Below the pieces are notes generated by a model. That model had not been told where the DNA came from and ran no database searches. It worked only from the letters and a program-made list of their open reading frames with translations. Below are positions 8,613-17,655 of a stretch of 64,000 bases of DNA, in pieces. Made by a program: the position numbers and the translations under genes. Position 1 is the stretch's first letter, and every line of letters begins with the position of its first letter. Where the stretch lies: positions 1-64,000 of the forward strand of contig NZ_JACBFQ010000004.1 of the NCBI RefSeq assembly GCF_021401125.1, in the 5' to 3' direction. The stretch is from Xanthobacter sp. NM-59 (lineage in GTDB: Bacteria > Pseudomonadota > Alphaproteobacteria > Rhizobiales > Xanthobacteraceae).

Positions 8613-9493
8613 GCGCCTCGCTGCCGACCACACAGACCGGTGCGCCGCAAGGCGTCGCCTCTCCGGCGGGCACGGCGCTGCGCCTGTTCCTGTCCAATCC
8701 CATCGGCCTTGGGGGGCTCATCATCCTGGTGGTGCTGGTGTTCGCCGCGTTGGCGGGGCCGCAGCTCTACGGGGTGGATTCCCTCGACATCGTGGGCATG
8801 CCGTTCCAGCCGCCCGGCGACGATCCCATTTTGGGCACCGACTATCTCGGGCGCGATATCCTGGCGGGCCTGCTCCAGGGCGGGCGGGCGAGCCTGGCGG
8901 TGGGCTTCACATCGGCCCTGATCACGGTGGTGATCGGCGTTGCCTTCGGCTCCCTCGCGGGCTTCTTCGGCGGCGCCGCGGATACGCTGCTCATGAAGAT
9001 CACCGAATTCTTCCAGACCTTGCCGACATTGCTGTTCGCGATGGTTCTGGTGACGCTCTTCGGCCAGCATCTCGTGGTCACCACCATTGCCATCGGCATC
9101 GTCTCCTGGCCGCCCACGGCGCGGCTGGCTCGGGCCGAGTTCCTGCGCCTCAGGGGGCTGGAATTCGTGAAGGCGGCCCGGGCCTCGGGCGCGGCGCCCG
9201 CTTATCTCATCTGGCGGGTGATCCTGCCCAATGCGGCGCCGCCCATCGTGGTTTCCGCCACCCTGGCGGTGGGCACCGCGATCCTGTTCGAGGGGGCGCT
9301 GAGCTTCCTGGGCCTGGGCGATCCCAATGTCATGAGCTGGGGCCTCATGCTGGGCCAGAACCGGGCCTATGCCCTCGATGCGTGGTGGACGGTGATGTTC
9401 CCGGGCGCGGCCATCTTCCTCGCGGTGCTCGGGACCAGCCTGGTGGGTGATGCCTTCAACGACGCCATCAACCCCCGCCTGAGGAAGCGCTGA
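8609..9493 (+). CDS. ABC transporter permease, DppC type
   Basis: A 294-residue partner permease. Its N-terminal domain has the DppC/OppC phrase DPILGTDYLGRDILAGLLQGGRASL, followed by helices and the coupling loop FVKAARASGAAPAYLIWRVILPN. The frame extends upstream, but ATG 8609 (GCATGA, overlapping the stop of the DppB-type gene) gives the normal length for this family and is preferred. Together with the DppB-type permease and the two ATPases it completes a five-part importer. Confidence 0.88.
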   Translation: MSASLPTTQTGAPQGVASPAGTALRLFLSNPIGLGGLIILVVLVFAALAGPQLYGVDSLDIVGMPFQPPGDDPILGTDYLGRDILAGLLQGGRASLAVGFTSALITVVIGVAFGSLAGFFGGAADTLLMKITEFFQTLPTLLFAMVLVTLFGQHLVVTTIAIGIVSWPPTARLARAEFLRLRGLEFVKAARASGAAPAYLIWRVILPNAAPPIVVSATLAVGTAILFEGALSFLGLGDPNVMSWGLMLGQNRAYALDAWWTVMFPGAAIFLAVLGTSLVGDAFNDAINPRLRKR

Positions 9494-9495
9494 GC

Positions 9496-10494
9496 ATGAT
9501 CCCGATTCTGTCCGTTCGCGACCTCACCGTCTCGCTGAAGCGCGCCTCCGGCACGGTGCCCGTGCTCGAACGCCTCTCGTTCGAGCTCGATCGGGGGCGT
9601 ACCATAGCTCTGGTGGGGGAATCCGGCTGCGGCAAGAGCATGACGGCGCTGGCCATCATGGGCCTGCTGCCCGATGGCTTCGCCCTGGAGAAAGGCTCCA
9701 TCCTCCTGGATGGGGAGGACGTCACAAAGGTTCCTCCCGCCCGCCTCCGGGCGCTGCGGGGCAATGCCATGTCCATGATCTTCCAGGAGCCCATGACGGC
9801 GCTCAATCCGGTGTTCACGGTGGGTGACCAGATCTGCGAGGCGCTGCGGCTGCACCAGGGGCTCGGCCGGCAGGCCGCCATGGAGCGGGCTTTGGCCATG
9901 CTGAAGGCGGTGCAGATCCCCGCCGCCGAGCAGCGCCTGCATGCCTATCCCCACGCTCTGTCCGGTGGCATGCGCCAGCGGGTGATGATCGCCATGGCGC
10001 TAGCGTGCCGGCCCAAGCTGCTGATCGCCGACGAGCCCACCACCGCCCTCGACGTGACCGTCCAGGCCCAGGTGTTCGATCTCCTGAAGGAGTTGCAGGA
10101 GGAGATGGGCACGGCCATCGTCCTCATCACCCACGACCTCGGGGCGGTGGCGGACATCACCGATACGGTGGCGGTGCTTTATGCGGGGCGCTGCGTGGAA
10201 CATGGCCCGACCCTGGAGGTGATGGAGGCACCGCGCCATCCCTATACGCGCGGCCTGATGGCCTGCTCGCCCCACCTGCGGCTGGGCGCGGCGGCGGCCG
10301 GCGTGCCCGAGCCGCTGCAGGAAATCCCCGGGCTGGTGCCGCCTCTGGGCCAGCGGCCCCCCTCCTGCGCCTTCGCGCCCCGCTGCGCGCGGGCCACCGA
10401 CAAATGCTCGGCGCAGGACCAGCCGCCTTTGGCGGCGATCTCGCCCGACCATGAGGTCTCCTGCTGGCATCCGGAAGAAAGGGCCGTGGCATGA
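9496..10494 (+). CDS. ABC transporter ATPase, DppD type
   Basis: A 332-residue nucleotide-binding protein. It shows Walker [11 protein letters not shown]-loop [14 protein letters not shown] signature LSGGMRQR, Walker [13 protein letters not shown] and the H-loop ITHDLGAV. The C-terminal oligopeptide/dipeptide domain carries the cysteine motif [14 protein letters not shown], which in DppD-type proteins can hold an iron-sulfur cluster. It starts two bases after the DppC-type stop and overlaps the second ATPase by ATGA, so both ATPases are made together. Confidence 0.9.
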   Translation: MIPILSVRDLTVSLKRASGTVPVLERLSFELDRGRTIALVGESGCGKSMTALAIMGLLPDGFALEKGSILLDGEDVTKVPPARLRALRGNAMSMIFQEPMTALNPVFTVGDQICEALRLHQGLGRQAAMERALAMLKAVQIPAAEQRLHAYPHALSGGMRQRVMIAMALACRPKLLIADEPTTALDVTVQAQVFDLLKELQEEMGTAIVLITHDLGAVADITDTVAVLYAGRCVEHGPTLEVMEAPRHPYTRGLMACSPHLRLGAAAAGVPEPLQEIPGLVPPLGQRPPSCAFAPRCARATDKCSAQDQPPLAAISPDHEVSCWHPEERAVA

Positions 10495-11516
10495 CGGCGG
10501 TTGAGAACGCGCGCCCGCGCCCCATTCTCCAGGTCAATGACCTGACGGTGCATTTCCCCGCTGCGGGCGGCAAGGTGGTCCACGCCGTGGATGGCGTGAG
10601 CTTCGTGGTGCATGAGGGGCGCAGCCTTGGCATCGTGGGGGAGTCCGGCTCGGGCAAGTCCACCACGGCGCAGGGGGTGATGCGGCTGGTGCCGGCCACC
10701 TCCGGGCAGGTGGTGCTGCGGGACGAGGATTTCCTCGCCATGCGCGGCGGCCGCCTGCGGGAGGCCCGTCGGCGCATCCAGATGGTGTTCCAGGATCCGT
10801 TCGCCTCGCTGGACCCGCGCCGTCAGGCCGGGGAACTGGTGGCCGAGCCGCTGCGCCTGCTGGAAGGCCTGTCGCGCCGCGCGGCGGCCGATCGGGTGGC
10901 CGAGCTGCTGCCCACCGTGGGCCTGCCGCCGGAAGCGGCCTTCCTCTATCCGCACCAGTTCTCGGGCGGCCAGCGCCAGCGGCTGTGCATCGCACGCGCG
11001 CTCGCCACGGCGCCCGAGCTGATCGTGTGTGACGAGGCGGTGTCGGCCCTCGACGTGGCCATCCAGGCGCAGATCCTCAATCTGCTGCGGCGGCTGCAGC
11101 AGGAGCGGGGCATTGCCTATATCTTCATCTCCCACGATCTGGGCGTAGTGCAGCACCTGTGCGACGAGATCGCGGTGATGTATCTCGGGCAGATCATCGA
11201 GCAGGGCCCCACCGCCAGCTTCTTTTCGGCGCCCCGACATCCCTATAGCTGGTCCCTCATCTCCGCCGCGGTGCCGGCCGGGCCCCTGCGCGAGCGCTTG
11301 AAGGCCCGGTATCTGGTGAAGGGCGAGCCGCCGAGCCCCATCGATCCGCCCGCCGGCTGCCGCTTCGCCGGCCGCTGCGCCTTCGCGGTGGACCGCTGCC
11401 GGACCGAAACGCCGCTGCCGCGCCCCGTGGCGCCCCGCCATTTCGTCGCCTGCCACCGTGCCGGGGAGATCGAGGCCCCGGATTTCTCCAGCGGGGAAAT
11501 GGCCCGGTCGGCATGA
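10491..11516 (+). CDS. ABC transporter ATPase, DppF type
   Basis: A 341-residue nucleotide-binding partner of the preceding gene product. It has Walker A GESGSGKST, Q-loop FQDPFASLDP, signature FSGGQRQR, Walker B LIVCDEAVSALD, an H-loop ISHDLGVV, and the C-terminal oligopeptide domain with CRFAGRCAFAVDRC. It ends the cassette that began at 3390. The last bases (11513-11516, ATGA) also form a possible upstream start in the frame of the MocR gene, but the MocR homology begins about 200 bp further on. Confidence 0.9.
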   Translation: MTAVENARPRPILQVNDLTVHFPAAGGKVVHAVDGVSFVVHEGRSLGIVGESGSGKSTTAQGVMRLVPATSGQVVLRDEDFLAMRGGRLREARRRIQMVFQDPFASLDPRRQAGELVAEPLRLLEGLSRRAAADRVAELLPTVGLPPEAAFLYPHQFSGGQRQRLCIARALATAPELIVCDEAVSALDVAIQAQILNLLRRLQQERGIAYIFISHDLGVVQHLCDEIAVMYLGQIIEQGPTASFFSAPRHPYSWSLISAAVPAGPLRERLKARYLVKGEPPSPIDPPAGCRFAGRCAFAVDRCRTETPLPRPVAPRHFVACHRAGEIEAPDFSSGEMARSA

Positions 11517-11628
11517 ACGACCCTTCGCCTGTCGCGGGGCACGGCTCCAGCGATCTGCACAATAGGCAGGCAATGCCGGATTTCGGGTCGGCCTTGCTCG
11601 CCCCCTGTGCAGCGGCCCGCTCCCCTGG

Positions 11629-11647
11629 AATACCACGCGAAGGTATT
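11629..11647. promoter_or_regulatory. Inverted repeat, candidate MocR operator
   Basis: AATACC and GGTATT form perfect 6-bp arms separated by seven bases, inside a less GC-rich stretch just before the MocR gene. MocR/PdxR regulators often control their own or a divergent promoter through such sites. The position, 67 bp before the preferred start, fits autoregulation. No binding data are available. Confidence 0.35.
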
Positions 11648-11713
11648 AAGGTGGCTCGTGGCATCGAACTTGCTTTTCAAGATGGTCAACGTCTTGGAAG
11701 AGCAGGGGTCGAC

Positions 11714-13222
11714 GTGGAAGACGAACTCCGCTGGAAGCGCATTTTTGGAGAGCCGGACCGCAGCGGCGTGCCTTTGCATGTGCAGCTTCGGCGCTCCATC
11801 GTGCACGCGGTGGAGACCAACACTCTGGGCGCTGATGTGCGCCTGCCGTCCTCGCGCCAGCTCGCGAGCCTGCTGGGTATCGCGCGCAACACGGTGAACG
11901 CCGCCTATCAGCAGCTGGTGGACGAAGGCGTGCTGGTGGCGCGCGAGCGCTGCGGCATTTTCGTGGCCTTGTCGGCGCCGAGCCGGACGCCCCGTCTGGT
12001 GCCGAAGGCCGACGGCGATGACTGGTCGGCGCGCTTCGCGGTGCGCCCCTCGGCTCAGCCCCAGATCGCCAAGCCGCGGGACTGGCTCTCCTATCCCTAT
12101 CCCTTCCTGTTCGGCCAGTTCGACCCGGCCCTGTTTCCCAGCAATAACTGGCGCGAGAGCGTGCGGGCCGCCTCCCATGTGCGGCAGATCAACGGCTGGG
12201 CCGGCGACCTCATCGACGAGGACGACGCTGATCTCGTCGAGCAATTGCGGCTGCAGATCCTTTCCCGGCGGGGTATCATCGCCAGTCCCGACGAAATCAT
12301 CGTCACCATCGGCTCGCAGCAGGCCCTGTCCATGCTGGTGCAGCTTCTGGTGGGCCGCGACACCCCGGTGGGGGTGGAAAATCCCGGCTATACGGACATC
12401 CGCAACATGGCCCGGCTCGCCACCGACGATGTGGTGAACCTGGACGTGGACATGCACGGCGTGGTGCCGGATGCGCGGCTGGCGAGCCGCAAGGTGGCCT
12501 TCGTCACCGTGGGCCATCAATGCCCCACCACGGCGGTGATGCCGCTTTCCCGGCGGCGGGAGCTGCTGGCCATGGCCGAGCGCCACGATGTCGTCCTGGT
12601 GGAGGACGATTACGAGGCCGATGTGGCCTTCGACGGCGGGCCGGCGATCCCTTGCCTGAAGAGCCTCGATACGGCCGGGCGGGTCATCTATGTGGGCAGC
12701 TTCTCGAAGGTGCTCGCGCCGGGGCTGCGGGTCGGCTACATCGTCGCGGCGGCGCCGGTGGTGGCGGAATTGCGGGTGCTACGGCGCCTGATGCTGCGCC
12801 ATCCGCCCTCCAACAATCAGCGCAGCCTCGCCATGTTCATCGCCCTTGGGCACTACCGCCACCATCTGCGGCGGAGCGGGGAGGTGCTGAAGGAGCGGGC
12901 GGACCTCATCAGCTCGCTTTTGCCGGAGCTGTTTCCCCAGTGCCGATGGCGCCGCGACGCCAGCGCCACCAGTTTCTGGATCGAGGCGCCGCAGGGCACC
13001 GACATGAGGGCCCTGGCCGAGACCGCGCGCGAGGCCCATGGGGTGCTCATCGAGCCCGGCGACATTTTCTTCGACCGCCCGGAGGAGGCGCGGCGCTTCT
13101 TCCGGCTGGGCTTCACCTCCATCGCCACGAATCGGATCGAGCCGGGGCTCCGGCGCCTCGCCGCCATCATGCCCGCCCATGCGCCCCATGCGCCCCTGGC
13201 GCGGCTGCGCCAGAAGGGCTGA
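11714..13222 (+). CDS. MocR/PdxR-family transcriptional regulator (GntR HTH plus aminotransferase-like domain)
   Basis: A 502-residue regulator. The N-terminal GntR winged helix (about 10-80) contains GVPLHVQLRRSIVHAVE and LPSSRQLASLLGIARNTVNAAYQQL. A linker leads to a fold-type I aminotransferase-like domain with VEDDYEADVAF and the PLP lysine in YVGSFSKVLAPGLRVGY. MocR proteins sense PLP or amino compounds and control pyridoxal, GABA or taurine genes. Start choice: GTG 11714 follows AGGGG (11704-11708) and gives the family length. The same frame is open back to ATG 11513, but that extension has no homology. It lies between the peptide-importer cassette and the TyrR-like gene, and about 5 kb before the taurine module, so its target is uncertain. 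Confidence 0.82.
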   Translation: MEDELRWKRIFGEPDRSGVPLHVQLRRSIVHAVETNTLGADVRLPSSRQLASLLGIARNTVNAAYQQLVDEGVLVARERCGIFVALSAPSRTPRLVPKADGDDWSARFAVRPSAQPQIAKPRDWLSYPYPFLFGQFDPALFPSNNWRESVRAASHVRQINGWAGDLIDEDDADLVEQLRLQILSRRGIIASPDEIIVTIGSQQALSMLVQLLVGRDTPVGVENPGYTDIRNMARLATDDVVNLDVDMHGVVPDARLASRKVAFVTVGHQCPTTAVMPLSRRRELLAMAERHDVVLVEDDYEADVAFDGGPAIPCLKSLDTAGRVIYVGSFSKVLAPGLRVGYIVAAAPVVAELRVLRRLMLRHPPSNNQRSLAMFIALGHYRHHLRRSGEVLKERADLISSLLPELFPQCRWRRDASATSFWIEAPQGTDMRALAETAREAHGVLIEPGDIFFDRPEEARRFFRLGFTSIATNRIEPGLRRLAAIMPAHAPHAPLARLRQKG

Positions 13223-13433
13223 CGGAGGCTCGGCTCCCGGGGCGGTTCGCGGCATGTGCCGCAGACGTATGCGGTGCTCCGGCGGCGCGGCGTCTCCGGC
13301 CAGCGCGGTGGGCCTTTGGTGGCCGTACCGCCCCGGCTTGCCGCGCGCTCTGGGGACGGCTAACCCTGTGGGATCGGCGCCCCCGGCCGGCCGCACCACT
13401 CGCCGTCAAATTCTCGGCCGAACTCGGATTGTC

Positions 13434-14969
13434 ATGCGCATTGACGTGGCCTTTTGCGATCGGGTCGGCATCGCACACGAAATCCTCGCGGCGCTCGCCA
13501 CCCGCCGCCTCAATGTGACGGCGGTGGAGGTGGCCCCGCCCCACGTCTTCATTGATGCGCCGGATCTCTCGGAAGCGGCCTGGGTCGATCTGTGCGACGC
13601 CCTGCTGTGTGTGGATGGGGTGACCGCCGCGCGGCGGGTGGACATCCTGCCCGTCACGCGGGATCGGCTGCATCTGGAAGCGCTGCTGGCCGGCATGCCG
13701 GATCCGGTGCTGCTGGTGGATGCGCAGGGCACGGTGCTCATCGCCAACGCGGCCACGGCTGCGGTTTCGCGCCGACGGGTGGAGGAGATCTGCGGGCAGG
13801 GCCTGGGGGATCTCCTGGCTGATGGCGGGTTGCTCGCGGATCTGGTGCGCTCGGGCTTTCGCTCCGCCCCTCGGGAGGTGTCGTTCGGCGGGGTGCCGTT
13901 TCAGCTCGACGTGGTGCCGGTCTTCGATGGGGGGCTTTTGGCGGGTGGCGTGGTGACCCTGCTTTCGCCCCACCGGCTGGGGGCCCGCATGCGCGGGCTC
14001 CAGACCCAGCCGGAGCGGGGCTTCGACGCCATCTTGGGCAGCTCATCCGCCATCCAGTCGCTGAGGAAGCGGGCGGCGCGTGTGGCGGAGGTGGATGCCC
14101 CCATCCTCATTCTTGGCGAGACGGGCACCGGCAAGGAGCTGGTGGCCCAGGCCTGCCACCAGGCCAGCCGCCGGCGCGAGGCGCCCTTCCTGGCGCTCAA
14201 CTGCGCGGCGGTGCCGGAAAATCTCGCCGAAAGCGAGCTGTTCGGCTACGCCTCCGGCGCCTTTTCCGGTGCCGAGAGGGGCGGCAAGCCGGGGCTCATG
14301 GAGCTCGCGGACGCGGGAACGGTGTTTCTGGACGAGGTGGGGGAAATGTCCCCCTATCTGCAATCCAAGCTGCTGCGTTTTCTCAATGACGGCTCGTTCC
14401 GGCGGGTGGGGGCGGAACGCGAGAGCCGGGTGGATGTGCGCATCATCTCTGCCACCCACCGCGACCTGGCCGCCATGGTCGCGGCCGGCACCTTCCGCGA
14501 GGATCTCTATTACCGGCTGAACGTGCTCACGCTTGATGTCCCGCCTTTGCGGGAGCGGGGCGAGGACGTGGTCCGCCTTGCCCGCCATTTCGTGGCCCGC
14601 GCCGCAGTGCAGTCGCGCCGGGCGGCACCGCAGCTCTCGCCCGAGGCGGAAGCGGCACTGCAGCGCCAGCCCTGGCCGGGCAATGTCCGCCAGCTGGAGA
14701 ACGTGATCTTCCGGGCGGTCACCATGTCTGATCAGCCGGTGCTGGAGCCCGCCGACCTGATCCTCGCCGACCGCGACGCAGCCACGGCGCGGGTCCTGGC
14801 GGAAGAGGAAATCATGAGCTGGGACAGTGCCATAGAGCGCTTTGAGAAGGCCCTGCTGGCGCGCCTTTATCCGCAATTCCCATCCAGCCGCAAACTGGCG
14901 GCGCGCCTCGCCACCTCGCACACCACCATCGCCGATCGTCTGCGGCGCTATGGGCTGACGCGATCGTAA
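13434..14969 (+). CDS. TyrR-like sigma-54-type activator (ACT-PAS-AAA+-HTH)
   Basis: A 511-residue regulator with the TyrR/PhhR domain order and length (E. coli TyrR is 513). An N-terminal ACT domain (1-70, MRIDVAFCDRVGIAHEIL) is followed by a PAS-like region (about 80-170), an AAA+ domain with Walker A GETGTGKE (about 228-235), Walker B GTVFLDEVGEMSP and R-finger region, and a C-terminal TyrR-type HTH (SSRKLAARLATSHTTIADRLRRYG). The loop that touches sigma-54 reads GAFSGA (275-280), one residue off the canonical GAFTGA. E. coli TyrR lacks this loop and works with sigma-70; the loop here and the sigma-54 promoter downstream argue for true sigma-54 activation. Its stop codon lies inside the first of three repeated palindromes in front of the racemase gene. 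Aromatic or other amino acids are likely ligands. Confidence 0.85.
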   Translation: MRIDVAFCDRVGIAHEILAALATRRLNVTAVEVAPPHVFIDAPDLSEAAWVDLCDALLCVDGVTAARRVDILPVTRDRLHLEALLAGMPDPVLLVDAQGTVLIANAATAAVSRRRVEEICGQGLGDLLADGGLLADLVRSGFRSAPREVSFGGVPFQLDVVPVFDGGLLAGGVVTLLSPHRLGARMRGLQTQPERGFDAILGSSSAIQSLRKRAARVAEVDAPILILGETGTGKELVAQACHQASRRREAPFLALNCAAVPENLAESELFGYASGAFSGAERGGKPGLMELADAGTVFLDEVGEMSPYLQSKLLRFLNDGSFRRVGAERESRVDVRIISATHRDLAAMVAAGTFREDLYYRLNVLTLDVPPLRERGEDVVRLARHFVARAAVQSRRAAPQLSPEAEAALQRQPWPGNVRQLENVIFRAVTMSDQPVLEPADLILADRDAATARVLAEEEIMSWDSAIERFEKALLARLYPQFPSSRKLAARLATSHTTIADRLRRYGLTRS

Positions 14970-14981
14970 GGAAATCCGTAC
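14966..14981. promoter_or_regulatory. Palindromic activator site 1 (candidate enhancer element)
   Basis: GTAAGGAAATCCGTAC, a 16-bp imperfect palindrome (GTAAGGA / TCCGTAC) that overlaps the TAA stop of the TyrR-like gene. Its reverse complement shares 12 consecutive bases (GTACGGATTTCC) with site 3. It lies about 150 bp upstream of the sigma-54 promoter, in the range usual for enhancer sites. Confidence 0.55.
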
Positions 14982-14984
14982 GTC

Positions 14985-15000
14985 GGACGGGTTTCCGGAC
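14985..15000. promoter_or_regulatory. Palindromic activator site 2 (candidate enhancer element)
   Basis: GGACGGGTTTCCGGAC matches site 3 (GTACGGATTTCCGGAC) at 14 of 16 positions in the same orientation. Its centre is 19 bp from the centre of site 1, close to two helical turns, so the pair could bind dimers side by side. Confidence 0.5.
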
Positions 15001-15055
15001 AGTTGCGGCAGGCCATTGAGGAATAAGCGGAAACTCTCCACCCTTGAGCGTGGGT

Positions 15056-15071
15056 GTACGGATTTCCGGAC
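15056..15071. promoter_or_regulatory. Palindromic activator site 3 (candidate enhancer element)
   Basis: GTACGGATTTCCGGAC is an imperfect palindrome (GTACGGA-TT-TCCGGAC, six of seven arm positions complementary). It is the best-formed copy of the motif also seen at 14966-14981 and 14985-15000. Its centre is about 63 bp upstream of the -24 GG of the sigma-54 promoter. Confidence 0.55.
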
Positions 15072-15123
15072 GTGCAGGGCTGTGGTCCTGGTATCAATGC
15101 CTTGATTTTGCAGGAAAAGCGTC

Positions 15124-15139
15124 TTGGCACGGATGATGC
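15124..15139 (+). promoter_or_regulatory. Sigma-54 (-24/-12) promoter of the dadX-dadA operon
   Basis: TTGGCACGGATGATGC contains the -24 element TGGCACG and a -12 element ATGC. The invariant GG (15126-15127) and GC (15138-15139) are exactly ten bases apart, the spacing sigma-54 requires. Transcription should begin near 15151, about 25 bases before the racemase ATG 15176. The gene just upstream encodes a sigma-54-type activator. Confidence 0.75.
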
Positions 15140-15175
15140 GGAGGAAGGGGAAGCCCGTCCAGCAGGTGCCCCGCA

Positions 15176-16360
15176 ATGTCCAGGCCGCTTCCGAAAACCT
15201 CTGCCGAACCCGCTCCCCGTCTCGTCGCAGGCGGGGATGAAAGCCTTGCCGCGCCGACGCGAGCCGGCGCCGTGGTCCATGTGGATCTCGATGCCATCGT
15301 CGGCAACTGGCGGCACCTCATGGCGGTGGCCGCAGGCGTGCCCGCCGCCGCTGTGGTGAAGGCGGATGCCTATGGGCTCGGCTCTGGTCCTGTCGCATCG
15401 GCCCTGGCGCGGGCCGGCTGCCGGACCTTCTTCGTCGCCCACCCGGAAGAGGGGATCGCTTTGCGCGCGGCGGTCCCGGCGGCCGATATCCTCGTGCTGC
15501 ACGGTCTGGTGCTGGGCATGGAGGCGGACATGCGCGCCCATGGGCTCACGCCGGTCCTGTCCACCCTGGGCCAGATCGCGGCTTGGTCGGCGGAGGCCCG
15601 CGCCTGCGGCCGGGCCCTGCCGGCGGCGCTGCATGTGGATACGGGAATGGCCCGGCTCGGCCTGTCGGAAGCGGAGGTGGAGCGCATTGCCGCCGAGCCC
15701 GAGCGGCTGAAGGGGCTGGATCTGCGGCTGGTCATCAGCCATCTGGCCTCGGCGGAAGAGCCTGACAATCCGTCCAACGAGCGCCAGCGCCTCGCCTTCG
15801 AGCGGCTGCGGGCCCGTCTGCCGGCGGCGAAGGCTTCGTTCGCGAACTCTTCCGGCGTGTTCCTGGGCGCGCCCTATCATTTCGACCTGCTGCGACCCGG
15901 CGCGGCCCTCTACGGCATCGCGCCGCGCACCGGCGCGCCCAATCCCATGGCACCCGTGGTGCGCGTTTCCGGCCGGGTCCTGCGCGTGGCCGAGCTGCCG
16001 GAGGGCACGGCGGTGGGCTATGGCGGGCGCTATGTGACGCCCGTGCCCCGGCGCGTCGCCACCGTCTCGGTCGGCTATGCGGACGGCTTCTTCCGGGCGC
16101 TCGCCGGCAAGGCCCATGCGGGGTTCTCGGGTGTGAAGCTGCCCATGGTCGGGGCCGTCTCCATGGACATGATCACCGTGGACGTGAGCGCCCTGCCGCC
16201 CGATGCCCTGCGCGAGGGCGCCTTTATCGATGTGATCGGCGGCGATGCGGATGGCGTGGACACCCTGGCCGCGGCCGCCGGAACGATCGGTTACGAGCTG
16301 CTCACCTCGCTGGGCGCCCGCTATGAGCGCCGCTGGCATGGCGCCGGGCACACCCTCTGA
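15176..16360 (+). CDS. dadX: Alanine racemase, catabolic type
   Basis: A 394-residue fold-type III PLP enzyme that interconverts L- and D-alanine in the cytoplasm. The PLP lysine is K62 in [10 protein letters not shown], the second catalytic base is the Tyr in [10 protein letters not shown] (about 301), and the motif [12 protein letters not shown] is also present. The first 30 residues before VVHVDLDAI are longer than usual and poorly conserved. The start ATG 15176 is the first after the predicted sigma-54 transcription start; its ribosome-binding site is weak. It is followed 38 bp later by dadA, the classical dadX-dadA pairing for catabolism of alanine through the D-isomer. Confidence 0.9.
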   Translation: MSRPLPKTSAEPAPRLVAGGDESLAAPTRAGAVVHVDLDAIVGNWRHLMAVAAGVPAAAVVKADAYGLGSGPVASALARAGCRTFFVAHPEEGIALRAAVPAADILVLHGLVLGMEADMRAHGLTPVLSTLGQIAAWSAEARACGRALPAALHVDTGMARLGLSEAEVERIAAEPERLKGLDLRLVISHLASAEEPDNPSNERQRLAFERLRARLPAAKASFANSSGVFLGAPYHFDLLRPGAALYGIAPRTGAPNPMAPVVRVSGRVLRVAELPEGTAVGYGGRYVTPVPRRVATVSVGYADGFFRALAGKAHAGFSGVKLPMVGAVSMDMITVDVSALPPDALREGAFIDVIGGDADGVDTLAAAAGTIGYELLTSLGARYERRWHGAGHTL

Positions 16361-16398
16361 TTTTGCTGATTTTGGATTCCGGAACCGGGAAGCACGCC

Positions 16399-17655
16399 AT
16401 GAAGGTCATTGTTCTGGGTAGCGGCGTGGTGGGCACCACCACCGCATATTTCCTTGCCCGCGCCGGCCACGAGGTGGAGGTGATCGAGCGCAAGGAGGGG
16501 CCGGCCCTGGAAACCAGCTTCGCCAATGCGGGCGAGGTCTCGCCCGGCTATTCCTCGCCGTGGGCGGCTCCCGGCATTCCCTGGAAAGCGGTGAAGTGGA
16601 TGTTCGCCCGCCACGCGCCCCTGGTCATCCGCCCCACCCTCGATCCGAGGATGTGGAGCTGGATGCTGAAGATGCTCGCCAATTGCAATGCTGCCGCCTA
16701 CGCCGTGAACAAGGGGCGGATGGTGCGCATTGCCGAATATAGCCGCGACGTGCTGCGGGAGCTGCGGGCGCAGACCGGCATTCATTATGACGAGCGCAGC
16801 CAGGGCACGCTGGAGGTGTTCCGCAATCAGAAGCAGATCGATTCCATCGCCGGCGACCTCAAGGTGCTCGATTCCTTCGGCGTGCCCTATGAGGTGCTGG
16901 ACCGGGCCGGCTGCATCGCCGCCGAGCCGGGGCTCGGCCTGGTGGGTGAGAAGATCCTGGGCGGCCTGCGCTTGCCTGGGGACGAGACCGGCGATTGCTT
17001 CCTGTTCACCCAGCGCCTGGCGGAGATCTCCAAGGGCCTGGGCGTGACCTATCGCTTCGGCACCGGCATCGAGCGCATCGTGGCGTCGGGCGGGCGGGTG
17101 AGCGGCGTCGTCACCTCCGCCGGCACCCTGCGGGCGGATGCGGTGGTGGTGGCGCTGGGGAGCTGGTCGCCCGATCTCGTGCGGCCGCTGGGCTTCTCTT
17201 TGCCGGTCTATCCGGTGAAGGGCTATTCCCTCACCCTGCCTATCGTGGATGCCGACGCGGCCCCGGTATCGACGGTGATGGACGAGGCCCATAAGGTGGC
17301 CATCACCCGCCTCGGCGACCGCATCCGCGTGGCGGGCATGGCGGAGATCTGCGGCTTTGACCTGAAGCTGCGCGAGCAGCGCCGGGCCACGGTGGCGCAT
17401 GTGGTATCGGACCTGTTCCCCAAGGGCGGCGATCTCGCCAAGGCGGAATTCTGGTGCGGCCTTCGGCCCATGACGCCGGACGGCACGCCGGTGATCGGCG
17501 CCACCTCCTGCAAGGGCCTGTTCCTGAACACCGGCCACGGCACGCTCGGCTGGACCATGGCCTGCGGCTCGGCCCGTCTGCTGGCCGACATCATGTCCGA
17601 GCGCAAGCCCGACATCTCCACCGAGGGCCTGGATTTGGGCCGCTACGCCGCCTGA
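16399..17655 (+). CDS. dadA: D-amino-acid dehydrogenase, small subunit type
   Basis: A 418-residue FAD flavoprotein of the DadA/DAO family. It oxidises D-amino acids to 2-oxo acids and ammonia and passes electrons to the respiratory chain at the inner membrane. The N-terminal dinucleotide fold is [28 protein letters not shown]. Further family motifs are [20 protein letters not shown] and, near the end, [16 protein letters not shown] and [16 protein letters not shown]. The start is ATG 16399, which puts the Rossmann motif at residues 4-30 as in other DadA proteins. With dadX it converts either alanine isomer to pyruvate; other D-amino acids are probably also used. Confidence 0.9.
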   Translation: MKVIVLGSGVVGTTTAYFLARAGHEVEVIERKEGPALETSFANAGEVSPGYSSPWAAPGIPWKAVKWMFARHAPLVIRPTLDPRMWSWMLKMLANCNAAAYAVNKGRMVRIAEYSRDVLRELRAQTGIHYDERSQGTLEVFRNQKQIDSIAGDLKVLDSFGVPYEVLDRAGCIAAEPGLGLVGEKILGGLRLPGDETGDCFLFTQRLAEISKGLGVTYRFGTGIERIVASGGRVSGVVTSAGTLRADAVVVALGSWSPDLVRPLGFSLPVYPVKGYSLTLPIVDADAAPVSTVMDEAHKVAITRLGDRIRVAGMAEICGFDLKLREQRRATVAHVVSDLFPKGGDLAKAEFWCGLRPMTPDGTPVIGATSCKGLFLNTGHGTLGWTMACGSARLLADIMSERKPDISTEGLDLGRYAA

